A DNA stretch of 64,000 nucleotides from Flavobacterium sp. J372 (GCF_024699965.1 NZ_JAJOMZ010000004.1:2636001-2700000); one strand, 5' to 3'; counted from the first letter of the stretch, positions 26,938 to 36,641 are shown. Made by a program: numbers and translations. The notes: generated from the letters alone by a model not told the origin.

Positions 26938-27012
26938 TGTATATGTTTTTAAGTTAGAAACCTAAAATTAAGTAATTTACTACAATGCAAGGTTAAAAAA
27001 TTGGTAAAACGG

Positions 27013-27342
27013 CTAAAGGTCGTTCAGCAGTTCGCTCAGGCGTTTCTTCTGCAGGCGGATTATGTCATTTATATCTCTGATGTTGTTGCGGGCATTGGCA
27101 TCCATCCTGTTGAGCCGTTGCAAAAAGTCTTCAAGCTCCTCAACATCCTTTTCATCAAGGCGTTCACTAAGGCGTGAAACAAATTGTTCAAATTCGGCAG
27201 CTAGGTTTTCCACCTGTTCATAGTCGGCCTTCATATCATCGTACAGCTCATTTATTTCTTTAATCGCTTCGTTAAACAAGCGTGCCGATTTTTCCTGTTT
27301 CTGTAGTTCCGTATTGGCTTTTCCTTTTTTAAAAAGGCCCAT
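27013..27342 (-). CDS. hypothetical coiled-coil protein
   Basis: This 109-residue cytoplasmic protein has no hydrophobic segment. It is almost wholly helical and charged, with heptad-like stretches (KSARLFNEAIKEINELYDDM, FEQFVSRLSERLDEKDVEEL, NIRDINDIIRLQKKRLSELL). I do not recognise a named family. It lies between yceI and typA, oriented with both but with spacers of 75 and 127 nt, so it may be separately transcribed. Confidence 0.7.
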   Translation of the reverse strand: MGLFKKGKANTELQKQEKSARLFNEAIKEINELYDDMKADYEQVENLAAEFEQFVSRLSERLDEKDVEELEDFLQRLNRMDANARNNIRDINDIIRLQKKRLSELLNDL

Positions 27343-27421
27343 AAGTATATGTTTGATAAATGCAAAATACCTGATTGTAAGTTAATTGCAGATTATGTGG
27401 ACGTTACCAAATTATTATAAA

Positions 27422-27450
27422 TAAAAAGCCCCCGCAAAATGCAGGGGCTC
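27422..27450 (-). terminator. intrinsic terminator after typA
   Basis: Minus strand: GAGCCCCTGC-ATTTT-GCGGGGGCT stem followed by TTTTTA. Confidence 0.85.
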
Positions 27451-27469
27451 ATGTTTATATGCTCAGGGC

Positions 27470-29269
27470 TTACGCTATCTTGTAACGTTTCCTGTCGTTT
27501 TCGTTCAGGTAAATTTTCCTTAAGCGAAGGCTCTTAGGCGTTACCTCAACATACTCATCTTTCTGGATGTATTCAAGCGCTTCTTCAAGAGAGAACTTGA
27601 TGGCAGGGATAATCCTTGCCTTATCATCAGCGCCAGATGAACGCACGTTGGTAAGTTTCTTGGTTTTGGTAACGTTCACGACCATGTCATCACCACGGCT
27701 GTTTTCGCCGATAACCTGGCCTTCGTAGATATCTTCGTTAGGGTCAACAAAGAATTTACCCCTGTCCTGAAGCTTATCAATAGAATAAGGAATAGCCTTG
27801 CCATTTTCCATAGAAATAAGCGATCCGCTCAAACGGCCCGGAATCTCACCTTTAAATGGCTGATATTCTAGGAAACGGTGTGCCATGATAGCCTCACCTG
27901 CAGTAGCCGTAAGCAACTGATTCCTAAGGCCTATGATACCTCTTGACGGGATAAGGAACTTAACGATCATACGCTCGCCTTTTGGCTCCATGCTCAGCAT
28001 TTCGCCTTTACGCTGGGTTACAAATTCAACCGCGCGGCCTGAAAGGTTTTCAGGAAGGTCGATAGTAAGTTCTTCAACCGGCTCACATTTTACGCCGTCA
28101 ATTTCTTTTATAATAACCTGCGGCTGCCCAATCTGTAGCTCATAGCCTTCCCTGCGCATCGTCTCAATAAGAACTGACAAGTGCAGTACACCACGGCCAA
28201 ATACCATGAATTTATCAGCGCTGTCAGTCTCTTCTACCCTAAGGGCAAGGTTCTTTTCAAGCTCTTTCGCCAGCCTGTCTTTAATGTGGCGTGATGTAAC
28301 AAATTTACCCTCTTTACCAAAGAAAGGCGAATCGTTAATCGTGAAAAGCATACTCATTGTTGGCTCATCAATTGCGATTGAAGTAAGCGCTTCCGGATTT
28401 TCGAAGTCAGCAACAGTATCGCCAATTTCAAAGCCTTCAAGGCCAACAATAGCACAAATATCACCTGCCGTTACCTCCTCCACTTTTTTACGGCCAAGGC
28501 CTTCAAAAGTGTGAAGCTCTTTTATCTTTGATTTTGAAATCTTACCATCACGCTTCACCAATGATATGTTCATACCCTCGCGAAGTACACCGCGCTGAAG
28601 GCGGCCAATAGCGATACGGCCTGTAAAACTTGAGAAATCAAGCGATGTTATAAGCATTTGCGGAGTACCCTCGCTTACTTTTGGCGCAGGTATATGTTCA
28701 AGAACCATGTCTAGCAGCGGCTCTATGTTTTCTGTTTTCTTTTCCCAGTGCTCACTCATCCAGTTTTGCTTGGCAGAGCCGTAAACCGTAGGGAAATCAA
28801 GCTGCCACTCTTCAGCGCCAAGCTCAAACATAAGGTCAAAAACCTTTTCATGCACTTCTTCAGGTGTACAGTTTTCTTTATCAACTTTGTTAATTACAAC
28901 ACATGGCTTCAGGCCAAGGTCAATAGCCTTTTGCAACACAAAACGCGTTTGCGGCATCGGGCCTTCAAAAGCATCTACAAGCAGCAAAACACCGTCTGCC
29001 ATGTTAAGCACGCGCTCAACTTCACCGCCAAAATCGGCGTGGCCCGGGGTGTCTATAATGTTGATTTTCGTGCCTTTGTAACTCACAGATACGTTTTTTG
29101 AGGTAATGGTAATACCTCTTTCACGCTCCAGGTCGTTGTTGTCAAGTATCAGGTCGCCCGTGTTCTCGTTTTCACGGAAAAGCTGGCAGTGATACATAAT
29201 TTTGTCAACCAGGGTAGTTTTTCCGTGGTCTACGTGAGCAATAATCGCAATGTTTCTGATAGATGCCAT
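27470..29269 (-). CDS. typA: ribosome-associated GTPase TypA/BipA
   Basis: This 599-residue translational GTPase starts [20 protein letters not shown] with G1 AHVDHGKT, G2 [12 protein letters not shown]3 [12 protein letters not shown] and G4 NKVDKEN. EF-G-like domains III and V and the TypA-specific C-terminal domain follow ([20 protein letters not shown]). The protein assists 50S subunit assembly and growth in the cold or under stress in other bacteria. The length equals that of the family. A TACCTTTG promoter box lies at 29290-29297. Confidence 0.95.
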   Translation of the reverse strand: MASIRNIAIIAHVDHGKTTLVDKIMYHCQLFRENENTGDLILDNNDLERERGITITSKNVSVSYKGTKINIIDTPGHADFGGEVERVLNMADGVLLLVDAFEGPMPQTRFVLQKAIDLGLKPCVVINKVDKENCTPEEVHEKVFDLMFELGAEEWQLDFPTVYGSAKQNWMSEHWEKKTENIEPLLDMVLEHIPAPKVSEGTPQMLITSLDFSSFTGRIAIGRLQRGVLREGMNISLVKRDGKISKSKIKELHTFEGLGRKKVEEVTAGDICAIVGLEGFEIGDTVADFENPEALTSIAIDEPTMSMLFTINDSPFFGKEGKFVTSRHIKDRLAKELEKNLALRVEETDSADKFMVFGRGVLHLSVLIETMRREGYELQIGQPQVIIKEIDGVKCEPVEELTIDLPENLSGRAVEFVTQRKGEMLSMEPKGERMIVKFLIPSRGIIGLRNQLLTATAGEAIMAHRFLEYQPFKGEIPGRLSGSLISMENGKAIPYSIDKLQDRGKFFVDPNEDIYEGQVIGENSRGDDMVVNVTKTKKLTNVRSSGADDKARIIPAIKFSLEEALEYIQKDEYVEVTPKSLRLRKIYLNENDRKRYKIA

Positions 29270-29289
29270 TTGTATTTTTTAAGAAGGCG

Positions 29290-29297
29290 CAAAGGTA
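29290..29297 (-). promoter_or_regulatory. promoter -7 box of typA
   Basis: Minus strand TACCTTTG matches TAnnTTTG, 20 nt upstream of the typA ATG. Just upstream, TTTAAC (29321-29326) and GTTAAA (29342-29347) form a dyad that encloses GCA..TGC; it may be an operator for either divergent gene. Confidence 0.5.
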
Positions 29298-29448
29298 CAC
29301 TTAATTTCCGGATAAAAAAGTTTAACATCGCAGCGCATTGCGTTAAAAATTGAAGCTTAACCATTTGGTAAAATTTTCACTAAACTTTGTGACAAGGGGA
29401 TGTAATGAATTTAAGATTTCTTTAACAAGTAGTAACTGAAGTTAAAAG

Positions 29449-29456
29449 TATATTTG
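29449..29456 (+). promoter_or_regulatory. promoter -7 box of the MerR/B12 regulator gene
   Basis: TATATTTG is an exact TAnnTTTG match 21 nt before the ATG at 29478, giving a leader of about 15 nt. No TTG at the usual distance is visible. Confidence 0.5.
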
Positions 29457-29477
29457 TTTAATCTTTATTCCAAAAGA

Positions 29478-30377
29478 ATGAACAATATTAAAACTACCTT
29501 CAATATAAAGGATCTTGAAAACCTTTCAGGCATCAAGGCACATACCATACGTATCTGGGAAAAAAGGTACAAAGTATTAGAGCCGATGCGCACCGATACC
29601 AACATCAGGGTATATGATAGCGAGGCACTGCAAAAGCTGCTGAATATTTCCACGCTCAACTCGTTTGGGTACAAAATATCAAACATTGCAAAAATGCCGC
29701 AGGAAAAAGTGCCGCAACTGGTGCGCGATGTACTTTCAAACAAAAGTATGGCCAACCATGTGCTGAGTACTTTCAAGCTTGCAATGATGAACTTTGATAA
29801 GTTATTGTTTCTCAACACTTATGATTCGCTGCTTAAGGAAAATTCGTTTCGTGATATCTTCTATAAATATTTTATACCGCTGCTTCGCGAGGTGGGCGAG
29901 CTTTGGCAAACAGGCACAATCACGCCGGCACATGAGCATTTCATAAGCTTTTTGGTAAAACAGAAAATCATTGCCAATATTGAGTTGCTGCAGGCCAGAG
30001 AACCCTATAAGCTTGACCGTACGTATGTATTGTACCTGCCTATGAACGAAATTCATGAGCTGGGATTGATGCTTGTAAATTATGAACTGATGCTGAATGG
30101 CTGCAAAACAGTGTATCTCGGCGAGAGCGTACCGGTAAGCTGCCTTAAAGGCATGCACGACTTTTTTGACAATATAACTTTTATAACTTACATGACTGTT
30201 GAGCCGCAAATGGCTGATGTAAATACCTATATAAGCCAACTGAAGGAAGAAGTGCTTAATGTTGGCAACTCTGAATTGTATGTGCTTGGCCGCAATACAC
30301 AGTTTATGGATCCTGAGCAGGCAGGCAGCAATGTTACCGTTTTTGGCAGTATACAAGAGCTTGCCGATATACTTTAA
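29478..30377 (+). CDS. MerR-family transcriptional regulator with B12-binding domain (CarH/LitR-like)
   Basis: This 299-residue protein has an N-terminal MerR helix-turn-helix (FNIKDLENLSGIKAHTIRIW EKRY), about residues 7-75. A helical cap follows with the CarH signature W-x9-EH (LWQTGTITPAHEHFIS), whose His is the upper-face ligand of adenosylcobalamin in CarH. A Rossmann-like B12 domain then carries the E/DxHxxG motif as NEIHELGL and the YLGESVPVSCL segment. In CarH, light breaks the Co-C bond, the tetramer falls apart and the promoter is freed. The carotenoid operon starts 101 nt downstream on the same strand, so this protein most likely controls it in response to light. The late GG motif of classic B12 domains reads LGR here. 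ATG 29478 is preferred over TTG 29454, which overlaps the promoter. Confidence 0.85.
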   Translation: MNNIKTTFNIKDLENLSGIKAHTIRIWEKRYKVLEPMRTDTNIRVYDSEALQKLLNISTLNSFGYKISNIAKMPQEKVPQLVRDVLSNKSMANHVLSTFKLAMMNFDKLLFLNTYDSLLKENSFRDIFYKYFIPLLREVGELWQTGTITPAHEHFISFLVKQKIIANIELLQAREPYKLDRTYVLYLPMNEIHELGLMLVNYELMLNGCKTVYLGESVPVSCLKGMHDFFDNITFITYMTVEPQMADVNTYISQLKEEVLNVGNSELYVLGRNTQFMDPEQAGSNVTVFGSIQELADIL

Positions 30378-30478
30378 CTAAAATTTAATAAGGAACAAAT
30401 TATAAAGACTTAGCTTTCAGGTTCTTCTTCTTCTCCTAAAACAGATGCAGAAATCAGCAAGTCAAAACAAACAACAAA

Positions 30479-31975
30479 ATGAACAAGAACATCAGCATAA
30501 TAGGTTCCGGTTTTTCTTCACTTGCGGCGGCTTGCTACCTGGCGCAGCAGGGCAATAACGTAACCGTATATGAAAAGAACGCTACAATAGGCGGCAGGGC
30601 AAGGAGGTTGCAAAAACAGGGCTTTACTTTTGATATGGGCCCTACATGGTACTGGATGCCTGATGTTTTTGAACGCTTTTTTGGTGATTTCGGCAAAGAA
30701 CCGGCTGACTATTACAAACTTACAAGGCTTTGCCCCGCCTACAGCGTTTATTTTGATGAAAATGATACTATTGAAGTAGCGGGCAGCCACACGGCTATTG
30801 CCCAGATGTTTGAGGGTATTGAAAAAGGCAGCGGGCAGGCGTTGCGTAATTTTCTGTTTGAGGCTAAGAGCAATTATGACATTGCCATAAAAGACCTTGT
30901 ATATCGCCCCGGTGAATCAATAACAGAACTTATAACGCCGCAGACGGTAATGAAGATAGGGCAGTTTTTCGGGAATATTTCTAAAGATATACGCAAACGT
31001 TTTAAAAACAAAAAGCTGGTACAGCTGCTCGAGTTCCCGGTGCTTTTTCTCGGGGCCAAGCCAAGTGATACGCCTTCTTTCTACAACTTTATGAACTATG
31101 CCGACTTCGGCCTCGGCACTTGGCATCCGCAGAACGGAATGTACAGCGTGGTACAGGGTATTGAAAGCCTGGCGCGTGACCTGGGTGTAAGTTTTGTGAC
31201 CAATGCGGGTGTGGACAAGATTGGTGTTGAAGGCGGCAGGGCCACACACCTCATCATCAACGGTGAGCGTATTGACAGTGATGCCATTGTAAGCGGCGCT
31301 GATTATCACCATACCGAAACACTGCTTGACAGCGAATACCGCCAATACAGCGAAAGTTACTGGGAAAGCCGCACATTTGCGCCATCATCACTACTATTTT
31401 ATATAGGTTTTGATAAGAAAATCGAGAATGTAGAGCATCACACATTATTTTTTGATGTGGACTTTGATACACACGCGGCAGATATATATGATAACCCCAA
31501 GTGGCCTGACGAACCATTATTCTATGCCAGCTTCCCGTCAAAAACCGATACTGGCGCTGCCCCTGAAGGCTGTGAAGCGGGTATATTTCTTGTGCCGCTT
31601 GCACCCGGTATTGAAGATACGCCTGAAATGCGCGCGCAATGCTTTGAAAAGATCATTTCGCGTTTTGAAAAGCTCACAAACCAGGATGTCCGCAGCCATG
31701 TGATGTTTAAAGAATCATTCTGCGCCAATGATTTTGTGGCAGACTACAACTCTTATAAAGGCAATGCTTACGGGCTTGCCAATACGTTGATGCAAACGGC
31801 TTTCCTCCGCCCCAACCTGCGCAGCCGCAAAGTGAAAGGATTGTTCTTCACAGGCCAGCTCACTGTCCCGGGTCCGGGCGTGCCTCCAGCCCTCATATCG
31901 GGTAAGCTAGTGGCAGGCCTTGTGAAGAAACAGCTTGAAAAAGAAATACCCCAACCCATAATGCAACCGTTATGA
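30479..31975 (+). CDS. crtI: phytoene desaturase / carotenoid isomerase-type FAD oxidoreductase
   Basis: This 498-residue enzyme has an N-terminal FAD dinucleotide fold (IIGSGFSSLAAACYLAQQG, GxGxxG) with YEKNATIGGRARRLQKQGF, and the C-terminal carotenoid desaturase signature FFTGQLTVPGPGVPPALISG. It introduces double bonds into phytoene to give lycopene (or neurosporene). A membrane-associated enzyme in relatives. Its stop overlaps the phytoene synthase start by 4 nt (ATGA), which shows an operon. No separate promoter was found in the 101-nt gap after the regulator gene, so it may be co-transcribed with it. Confidence 0.95.
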   Translation: MNKNISIIGSGFSSLAAACYLAQQGNNVTVYEKNATIGGRARRLQKQGFTFDMGPTWYWMPDVFERFFGDFGKEPADYYKLTRLCPAYSVYFDENDTIEVAGSHTAIAQMFEGIEKGSGQALRNFLFEAKSNYDIAIKDLVYRPGESITELITPQTVMKIGQFFGNISKDIRKRFKNKKLVQLLEFPVLFLGAKPSDTPSFYNFMNYADFGLGTWHPQNGMYSVVQGIESLARDLGVSFVTNAGVDKIGVEGGRATHLIINGERIDSDAIVSGADYHHTETLLDSEYRQYSESYWESRTFAPSSLLFYIGFDKKIENVEHHTLFFDVDFDTHAADIYDNPKWPDEPLFYASFPSKTDTGAAPEGCEAGIFLVPLAPGIEDTPEMRAQCFEKIISRFEKLTNQDVRSHVMFKESFCANDFVADYNSYKGNAYGLANTLMQTAFLRPNLRSRKVKGLFFTGQLTVPGPGVPPALISGKLVAGLVKKQLEKEIPQPIMQPL

Positions 31976-32811
31976 AAGCAATTTTTGACGATGTATCAAA
32001 CCAGTGCAGCCGGGCGGTAACCCGCGCTTACAGCACCTCATTCTCGGCAGCCGTGAAAATGCTTTCAGCGCGCATACGCCAGGATATTTACAACATTTAC
32101 GGCTTTGTACGCCTTGCCGATGAAATTGTGGACACTTTCCATGATTATGATAAAGAGAGTCTTTTTGACCGTTTTGAGGCCGACCTGCACCTCTCATTAA
32201 TCGAGGGCATAAGCCTTAACCCGGTGCTCAATGCATTTTCACAAACGGCAGCGCGATACAATATTCCGCTAGACCTTATAAATGCTTTTATGAAAAGCAT
32301 GCGCCAGGGACCTGGTAAAAAAGATTATGCTACCTTTGAAGAGTATAGCGAATACATTTACGGCAGTGCAGATGTTGTGGGCCTTATGTGCCTGAAGGTA
32401 TTTACCGGCAATGACGACACCTGTTATGAAGAGCTGAAGCAGCCGGCGATGAGACTGGGCTCAGCCTTCCAGAAGATAAACTTCCTTCGTGACCTTAAGG
32501 CAGATATGGAAGGATTGGAACGCAATTATTTCCCGTCGCTAAACCTTGCGGAGCTTGATGATAATGCCAAAGCACAAATCATTGCCGAAATTGAAGATGA
32601 CCTGCACCAGGGCTACCTGGGTATAGTGCGCCTTCCGGCTGAAGCTAAGTTTGGCGTTTACACAGCCTATGTGTATTACAAAATGTTATTGAAAAAGCTG
32701 AAGAACACCCCGCCGATGGAAATCAAAAACCGCCGTATACGCGTACCTGATTACCAAAAATTCGGCATGCTGGCAAAATGTTATGTAAGCTACCGTTTTA
32801 ACCTTATTTAA
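31972..32811 (+). CDS. crtB: phytoene synthase
   Basis: This 279-residue member of the squalene/phytoene synthase family has the two aspartate-rich motifs as RLADEIVDTFHDYD (about 45-58) and FLRDLKADMEGLERNYFPSL (about 170-189). It joins two geranylgeranyl-diphosphate molecules into phytoene, the first committed carotenoid step. Translation is probably coupled to crtI through the ATGA overlap, and crtZ follows after 2 nt. Confidence 0.95.
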   Translation: MKAIFDDVSNQCSRAVTRAYSTSFSAAVKMLSARIRQDIYNIYGFVRLADEIVDTFHDYDKESLFDRFEADLHLSLIEGISLNPVLNAFSQTAARYNIPLDLINAFMKSMRQGPGKKDYATFEEYSEYIYGSADVVGLMCLKVFTGNDDTCYEELKQPAMRLGSAFQKINFLRDLKADMEGLERNYFPSLNLAELDDNAKAQIIAEIEDDLHQGYLGIVRLPAEAKFGVYTAYVYYKMLLKKLKNTPPMEIKNRRIRVPDYQKFGMLAKCYVSYRFNLI

Positions 32812-32813
32812 TC

Positions 32814-33263
32814 ATGAGCATCTGGATTCATATACTGGTTTTTGCACTCACATTTTTTATGATGGAGTTTATGGCGTGGTTTACCCACAAGTACGTAATG
32901 CACGGTTTTTTATGGAGCCTGCACAAAGACCATCACCGTAAAGACCACGACTCTTGGTTTGAGCGCAACGATACTTTTTTCATATTCTATGCCCTGGTTA
33001 GCATCGGGTTTTTTCTGCTATGGAGGTATGATTACTTACAGATTGGCCTTGCCATAGGGTTAGGGATATTCGCTTACGGGCTTACGTATTTTCTTGTGCA
33101 TGACATATTTATACACCAGCGTTTCAAGATTTTCCGCAATGCCACCAGCCGTTATGGTAAAGCAGTGCGCCGTGCACACAAAATGCATCATAAATCTACC
33201 CACAAAGACCATGGCGAGTGCTTCGGGATGCTGCTTTTCCCTATGAAGTATTGGAGGAAGTAA
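32814..33263 (+). CDS. crtZ: beta-carotene hydroxylase (sterol desaturase superfamily)
   Basis: This 149-residue integral membrane di-iron hydroxylase has histidine clusters HKYVMHGFLWSLHKDHHRKD and RRAHKMHHKSTHKDHGE with four hydrophobic segments, as in CrtZ. It adds 3-hydroxyl groups to beta-ionone rings, turning beta-carotene into zeaxanthin. Lycopene cyclase (crtY) is needed between crtI and this step and is not in the window. It is the last gene of the crt operon. Confidence 0.93.
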   Translation: MSIWIHILVFALTFFMMEFMAWFTHKYVMHGFLWSLHKDHHRKDHDSWFERNDTFFIFYALVSIGFFLLWRYDYLQIGLAIGLGIFAYGLTYFLVHDIFIHQRFKIFRNATSRYGKAVRRAHKMHHKSTHKDHGECFGMLLFPMKYWRK

Positions 33264-33327
33264 GTGTTAATTGAAATTAGTTTTAATCTTGGTTATCAAA
33301 AAATAATTACTTTTTGAAAAATGCATC

Positions 33328-33567
33328 ATGGATATTCAGTCGAGAAAAATAGAATTTATTCAGGAGTTCTTGCAATTGCAAAGCGAAGCTGCAATTGCAA
33401 AGCTTGAAAAACTTTTGCGTAAAGAAAGTGCAGCAGAAGACTCTCGGTTCAACCCAATGTCGATTGAAGAATATGAAGCAAGATTACGTACTTCTCAGGA
33501 AGATTCAAAAAATGGTAAATTAACCAGCTCTGAAGATTTATTAAAAGAGATGAAGTCATGGGGTTAA
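33328..33567 (+). CDS. putative antitoxin of a type II toxin-antitoxin pair
   Basis: This 79-residue charged protein begins MDIQSRKIEFIQEFLQLQSE and ends in EDSKNGKLTSSEDLLKEMKS W, the C-terminal pattern of small antitoxins that pair with ParE/RelE toxins in Bacteroidota. A helical N-terminus (LQLQSEAAIAKLEKLLRKES) probably binds DNA or dimerises. Its stop overlaps the toxin start by 10 nt, the normal arrangement. It likely neutralises the toxin and represses the operon; this is inferred from organisation. Confidence 0.75.
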   Translation: MDIQSRKIEFIQEFLQLQSEAAIAKLEKLLRKESAAEDSRFNPMSIEEYEARLRTSQEDSKNGKLTSSEDLLKEMKSWG

Positions 33568-33874
33568 AAATCCTATGGACTAATTTTTCAAAGACGCAAC
33601 TTCGACAAATATACGATTACTATAAGGAGACAGCTTCTGTAAAAGTTGCCGGTAAAATTTTTTCAGGAATTGTTGCAGAGGCTGAAAAATTATCAGTTAA
33701 CCCTGAAATTGGCCAATTAGAAATCCTTGTTTTTCATCCTGAAAAAGAGTATCGTTACCTTGTTCATAGAAACTATAAAATAGTTTATCTTATCAATAGT
33801 AATACATCATAATTGAGATTCACGATGTATTTGATACAAGACAAAATCCTGCTAAGATAAGCCGCAATAAATAA
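33558..33874 (+). CDS. RelE/ParE family toxin, frameshifted near its C-terminus
   Basis: The frame as given stops at 33812 (84 residues), with the RelE/ParE fold pattern LKILWTNFSKTQLRQIYDYY and EYRYLVHRNYKIVYLI. Restoring one base near 33801-33806 extends it with IIEIHDVFDTRQNPAKISRN to a stop at 33872-33874, the standard ending of this family (VFDTRQNP). The full product would be about 105 residues. The toxin would act on translation or gyrase; the target cannot be read from sequence. The indel is probably a sequencing error. Confidence 0.8.
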
Positions 33875-33875
33875 A

Positions 33876-35111
33876 TCAGCGCTTCACCAGCCTATAGCTA
33901 TAATCCGGATACACTGTTACTTTTATAGTGTAAATACCTGACTGTAGTTTACTGATGTTTATCCTGTTGCTTACTTCGCGAAGTACACCGCTTTGCGCTT
34001 CACGGGCATTCATGTCGAGCAGGCTATAGCCGGTACCCACCAGGCTCGGGTCGATATCTATATACAGCATGTCCCCGGCAGGGTTTGGGTATACGCGTAT
34101 CATGTTTCGTAAGTCGTTGTGCGATGTGGCCAAAGCCATATTCTCAACATAATTGGCAAGATAAGGAGCGAGCGACACCTTATGCAGCTTCTGAGCTACA
34201 TTAATGAACGGCGACTGCACCAGTTTTTCGTTGGTAATGAAATAATCAAGTCCGTTTGACGATGCAATGCCTTCAGTCTGGTGAAATGAAAGTGAAAGGC
34301 TTATTTTTCGCTTATTGCCGCTAAAAAAGTTATGCCCGTTAAAGTCATACAGTAAATATATAAATGGCTGTACTGTCCCGCTATAGCCTGTAAGCACCAC
34401 TACCCGCCTATCGGCAATATATTCAGCTCCGGTGATAAGGCCATTTACATTAAGCGTACCCTTAAGTTGCGCTACATGTGTTCCCGGAGTTTTTGGCAGT
34501 GCGTACAGGCTGGTCTTTTTACTGACCCATTGCTTGGTAAACAGGTAGATACTGTCCTGACTCACAACCATTGCCTCACAGTCAAAATCGGTATTGTTGT
34601 TGCCTCTCGGCGAGAGGGTCCGTCTGGTCTGAATAAGTAAAATTTATATTGGTGGTTGAAGGCGCTCCGGCTTCGAGGGATGCTTTATCAACCCTGATGA
34701 TACGTAAGTTGGTGCGGTTGCCGTTGCTGTTGTTTCCAAACTCGCCTATGTATATATACTGTTCATCCTGCGCAATATCTTCCCAGTCTTTATTAGTTAC
34801 GCCGGTTATGGCAAAATCCTGCGTTACAGCGCCTGTAATTGTATCAAGTGCATAGAGTTTAATGTCATTACTGTCATTGTGCGTAATTAGGCTGCTGCCC
34901 CATTTTATTAAACCTGAAGTCTCTACAACCGCTGCAGGCAATGTCACCGTTGATAGTGGCGACACACTTGATGAACCGTATACGCAGCTACCGTCATTAA
35001 CTGCAGCCAGCGGATTATAGTTATTAGAAAGCGGATCGGTACAGCCCGCAATCTGCCCGTAAGCAACAGGTTTCAGCAAAAAAGGCATATTATTGCGGCA
35101 ATCAATCTCAT
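33876..35111 (-). pseudogene. secreted T9SS type A protein, two frameshifts
   Basis: Three frame segments together give about 410 residues. The real start is ATG at 35111, overlapping the stop of the upstream gene (ATGA); adding one A to the run 35078-35083 gives the signal peptide MRLIAAIICLFLLKPVAYGQ. A second break lies at about 34606-34616, in a CCTCTCG/CGAGAGG hairpin, after which ..TDFDCEAMVVSQDSIYLFTK continues. The mature protein begins with a short thrombospondin-3-like motif (CTDPLSNNYNPLAAVNDGSC) and has a beta-propeller-like middle (NKDWEDIAQDEQYIYIGEFG), ending in a T9SS C-terminal domain (MIRVYPNPAGDMLYIDIDPS). It is likely surface-bound. Function unknown; both breaks look like sequencing errors. 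Confidence 0.75.
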
Positions 35112-36367
35112 TTTTTAGCAGCTATCCTCCAGATAATGTTTGTTTTGTCATCGGTAAGCAGCAATGCACCATCAGGCGCCATGATAATGCCCGTTGGCCT
35201 GCCGTAAACCTCATCTTTTGCCGGGTTTGGGATAAAGCCAACGAGAAAATCTTCCATCGGGCCTGCGGGCTTACCATTTTTGAAAGGTACAAAAACTACT
35301 TTATACCCTGAAAGCGGCTTGCGGTTCCACGAGCCATGTTGTGCAATGAAAGCCCCGCCCCTGTATTTTTGCGGAAAAGCGGTGCCGGTGTAAAACGCCA
35401 GCCCGAGTGATGCTGTATGTGCCCCAAGATCAACTTCCGGCGCAATAACTTTACCAAGGTTTGCCGGCTTTGGCTCTTTCACTCTTGTATCGGTATATGA
35501 GCCCCAGTACATCCAGGGCCATCCGTAGAAACCGCCCGGTTTAACCGATGTGAGATAATCAGGCACGAGGTCGTTTCCGAGTTCATCGCGCTCATTTACG
35601 GCTGTCCAGAGCGTTTTAGTGCCCGGCGCCCAGCCCATACCCACAGGATTCCGCAACCCAGAGGCATATACCTTAAGCCCGGTACCATCGGGGTTAACCT
35701 CAAGTATACAGGCGCGGTTAATTTCTTCATCCATGCCTTTTTCAGCTATATTTCCCGAGCTTCCCACGGCTATGTATATTTTAGTACCGTCGGCATTGGC
35801 AATAAGGTTTCGTGTCCAGTGCTGGTTCTTAGAACCTTCAGGAAGGCTGGCTATCTTCACACCCGCCTCGCTTATGGTATTCGCCCCGTTTTTGTACGGG
35901 TAACGCATAAGCGCATCGGTATTGGCAACGTAAAACCAGTCGCCAATTACCAGCATACCGAATGGCTGGTTAAGCCCCTGTGTCAGGAATATATGGCGCT
36001 CATCAACATGCCCGTCTTTGTTGCCATCGCGCAAAAGGGTAATACGGTCGGCGCTCTTTGTAACGTCTTTAGATTTTGCCGCGCCAATTATCACCGCCCC
36101 CGCCTGTACAAGCGGACTGTAATTTGAGTTGCTTTCAGCTACAAGTATATCGCCATTGGGCAGGGCATACATCCATCGCGGGTTGTCAAAGCCATCAGCA
36201 TATTTTGTAACATTGAAGCCGACAGGCGCTATAGGCTTGTTGCCCCCTCCCCAGCCTATCACGTTAGAATAGTTAGTGACAGACTCTGACGGCGCAGGTA
36301 GTTTCTTTTTTTGCGCAGAAGCCCCGAAGGTAAGTGCACAGGCAAGAGATAGGTACAGGTATTTCAT
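35108..36367 (-). CDS. PQQ-dependent sugar dehydrogenase / L-sorbosone dehydrogenase family protein
   Basis: This 419-residue protein has a signal peptide (MKYLYLSLACALTFGASAQ) and a six-bladed beta-propeller of the glucose/sorbosone dehydrogenase type (GDILVAESNSNYSPLVQAGA, ASGLRNPVGMGWAPGTKTLW, KPGGFYGWPWMYWGSYTDTR, FIAQHGSWNRKPLSGYKVVF). Relatives are periplasmic and use PQQ to oxidise aldoses; many Bacteroidota homologues have no proven substrate. Its stop overlaps the start of the T9SS gene (33876-35111), so both belong to one operon. Confidence 0.85.
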   Translation of the reverse strand: MKYLYLSLACALTFGASAQKKKLPAPSESVTNYSNVIGWGGGNKPIAPVGFNVTKYADGFDNPRWMYALPNGDILVAESNSNYSPLVQAGAVIIGAAKSKDVTKSADRITLLRDGNKDGHVDERHIFLTQGLNQPFGMLVIGDWFYVANTDALMRYPYKNGANTISEAGVKIASLPEGSKNQHWTRNLIANADGTKIYIAVGSSGNIAEKGMDEEINRACILEVNPDGTGLKVYASGLRNPVGMGWAPGTKTLWTAVNERDELGNDLVPDYLTSVKPGGFYGWPWMYWGSYTDTRVKEPKPANLGKVIAPEVDLGAHTASLGLAFYTGTAFPQKYRGGAFIAQHGSWNRKPLSGYKVVFVPFKNGKPAGPMEDFLVGFIPNPAKDEVYGRPTGIIMAPDGALLLTDDKTNIIWRIAAKK

Positions 36368-36524
36368 GACAGGTTGATTTTGATACTTAAAGTTACAACC
36401 TGCAACCTGCTGAACCTACGCCTTTAAGTTTTGTTTAGCATTGAAAGGCTAACCAAAAGTTAAAGTAGTATCATCGTCAGGATTATACCTTTAATTTTAA
36501 TCTTATAAACTTAAACCAAACACC

Positions 36525-36641
36525 ATGAACGGATTATTTAAAACACTGCTTGCCGGCTGGGGCGCAAAGAAACTGGGCTTCGGGTGCTTTGGTACCATCG
36601 TTGCCTTTTTTGTGATATACTGGCTGCTGGGGTATTTGTAG
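36525..36641 (+). CDS. 38-residue membrane peptide
   Basis: The short frame begins MNGLFKTLLAGWGAKKLGFG and ends with a single hydrophobic helix (IVAFFVIYWLLGYL). A Gly-Cys (GFGCFGT) lies at the helix entry. The coding signs are a clean start/stop, an amphipathic N-terminus before the helix and a terminator 14 nt later. Closely similar peptides (AGWGAKK-LG-GCF) occur in other flavobacteria from memory. It is likely an inner-membrane peptide; function unknown. Confidence 0.65.
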   Translation: MNGLFKTLLAGWGAKKLGFGCFGTIVAFFVIYWLLGYL

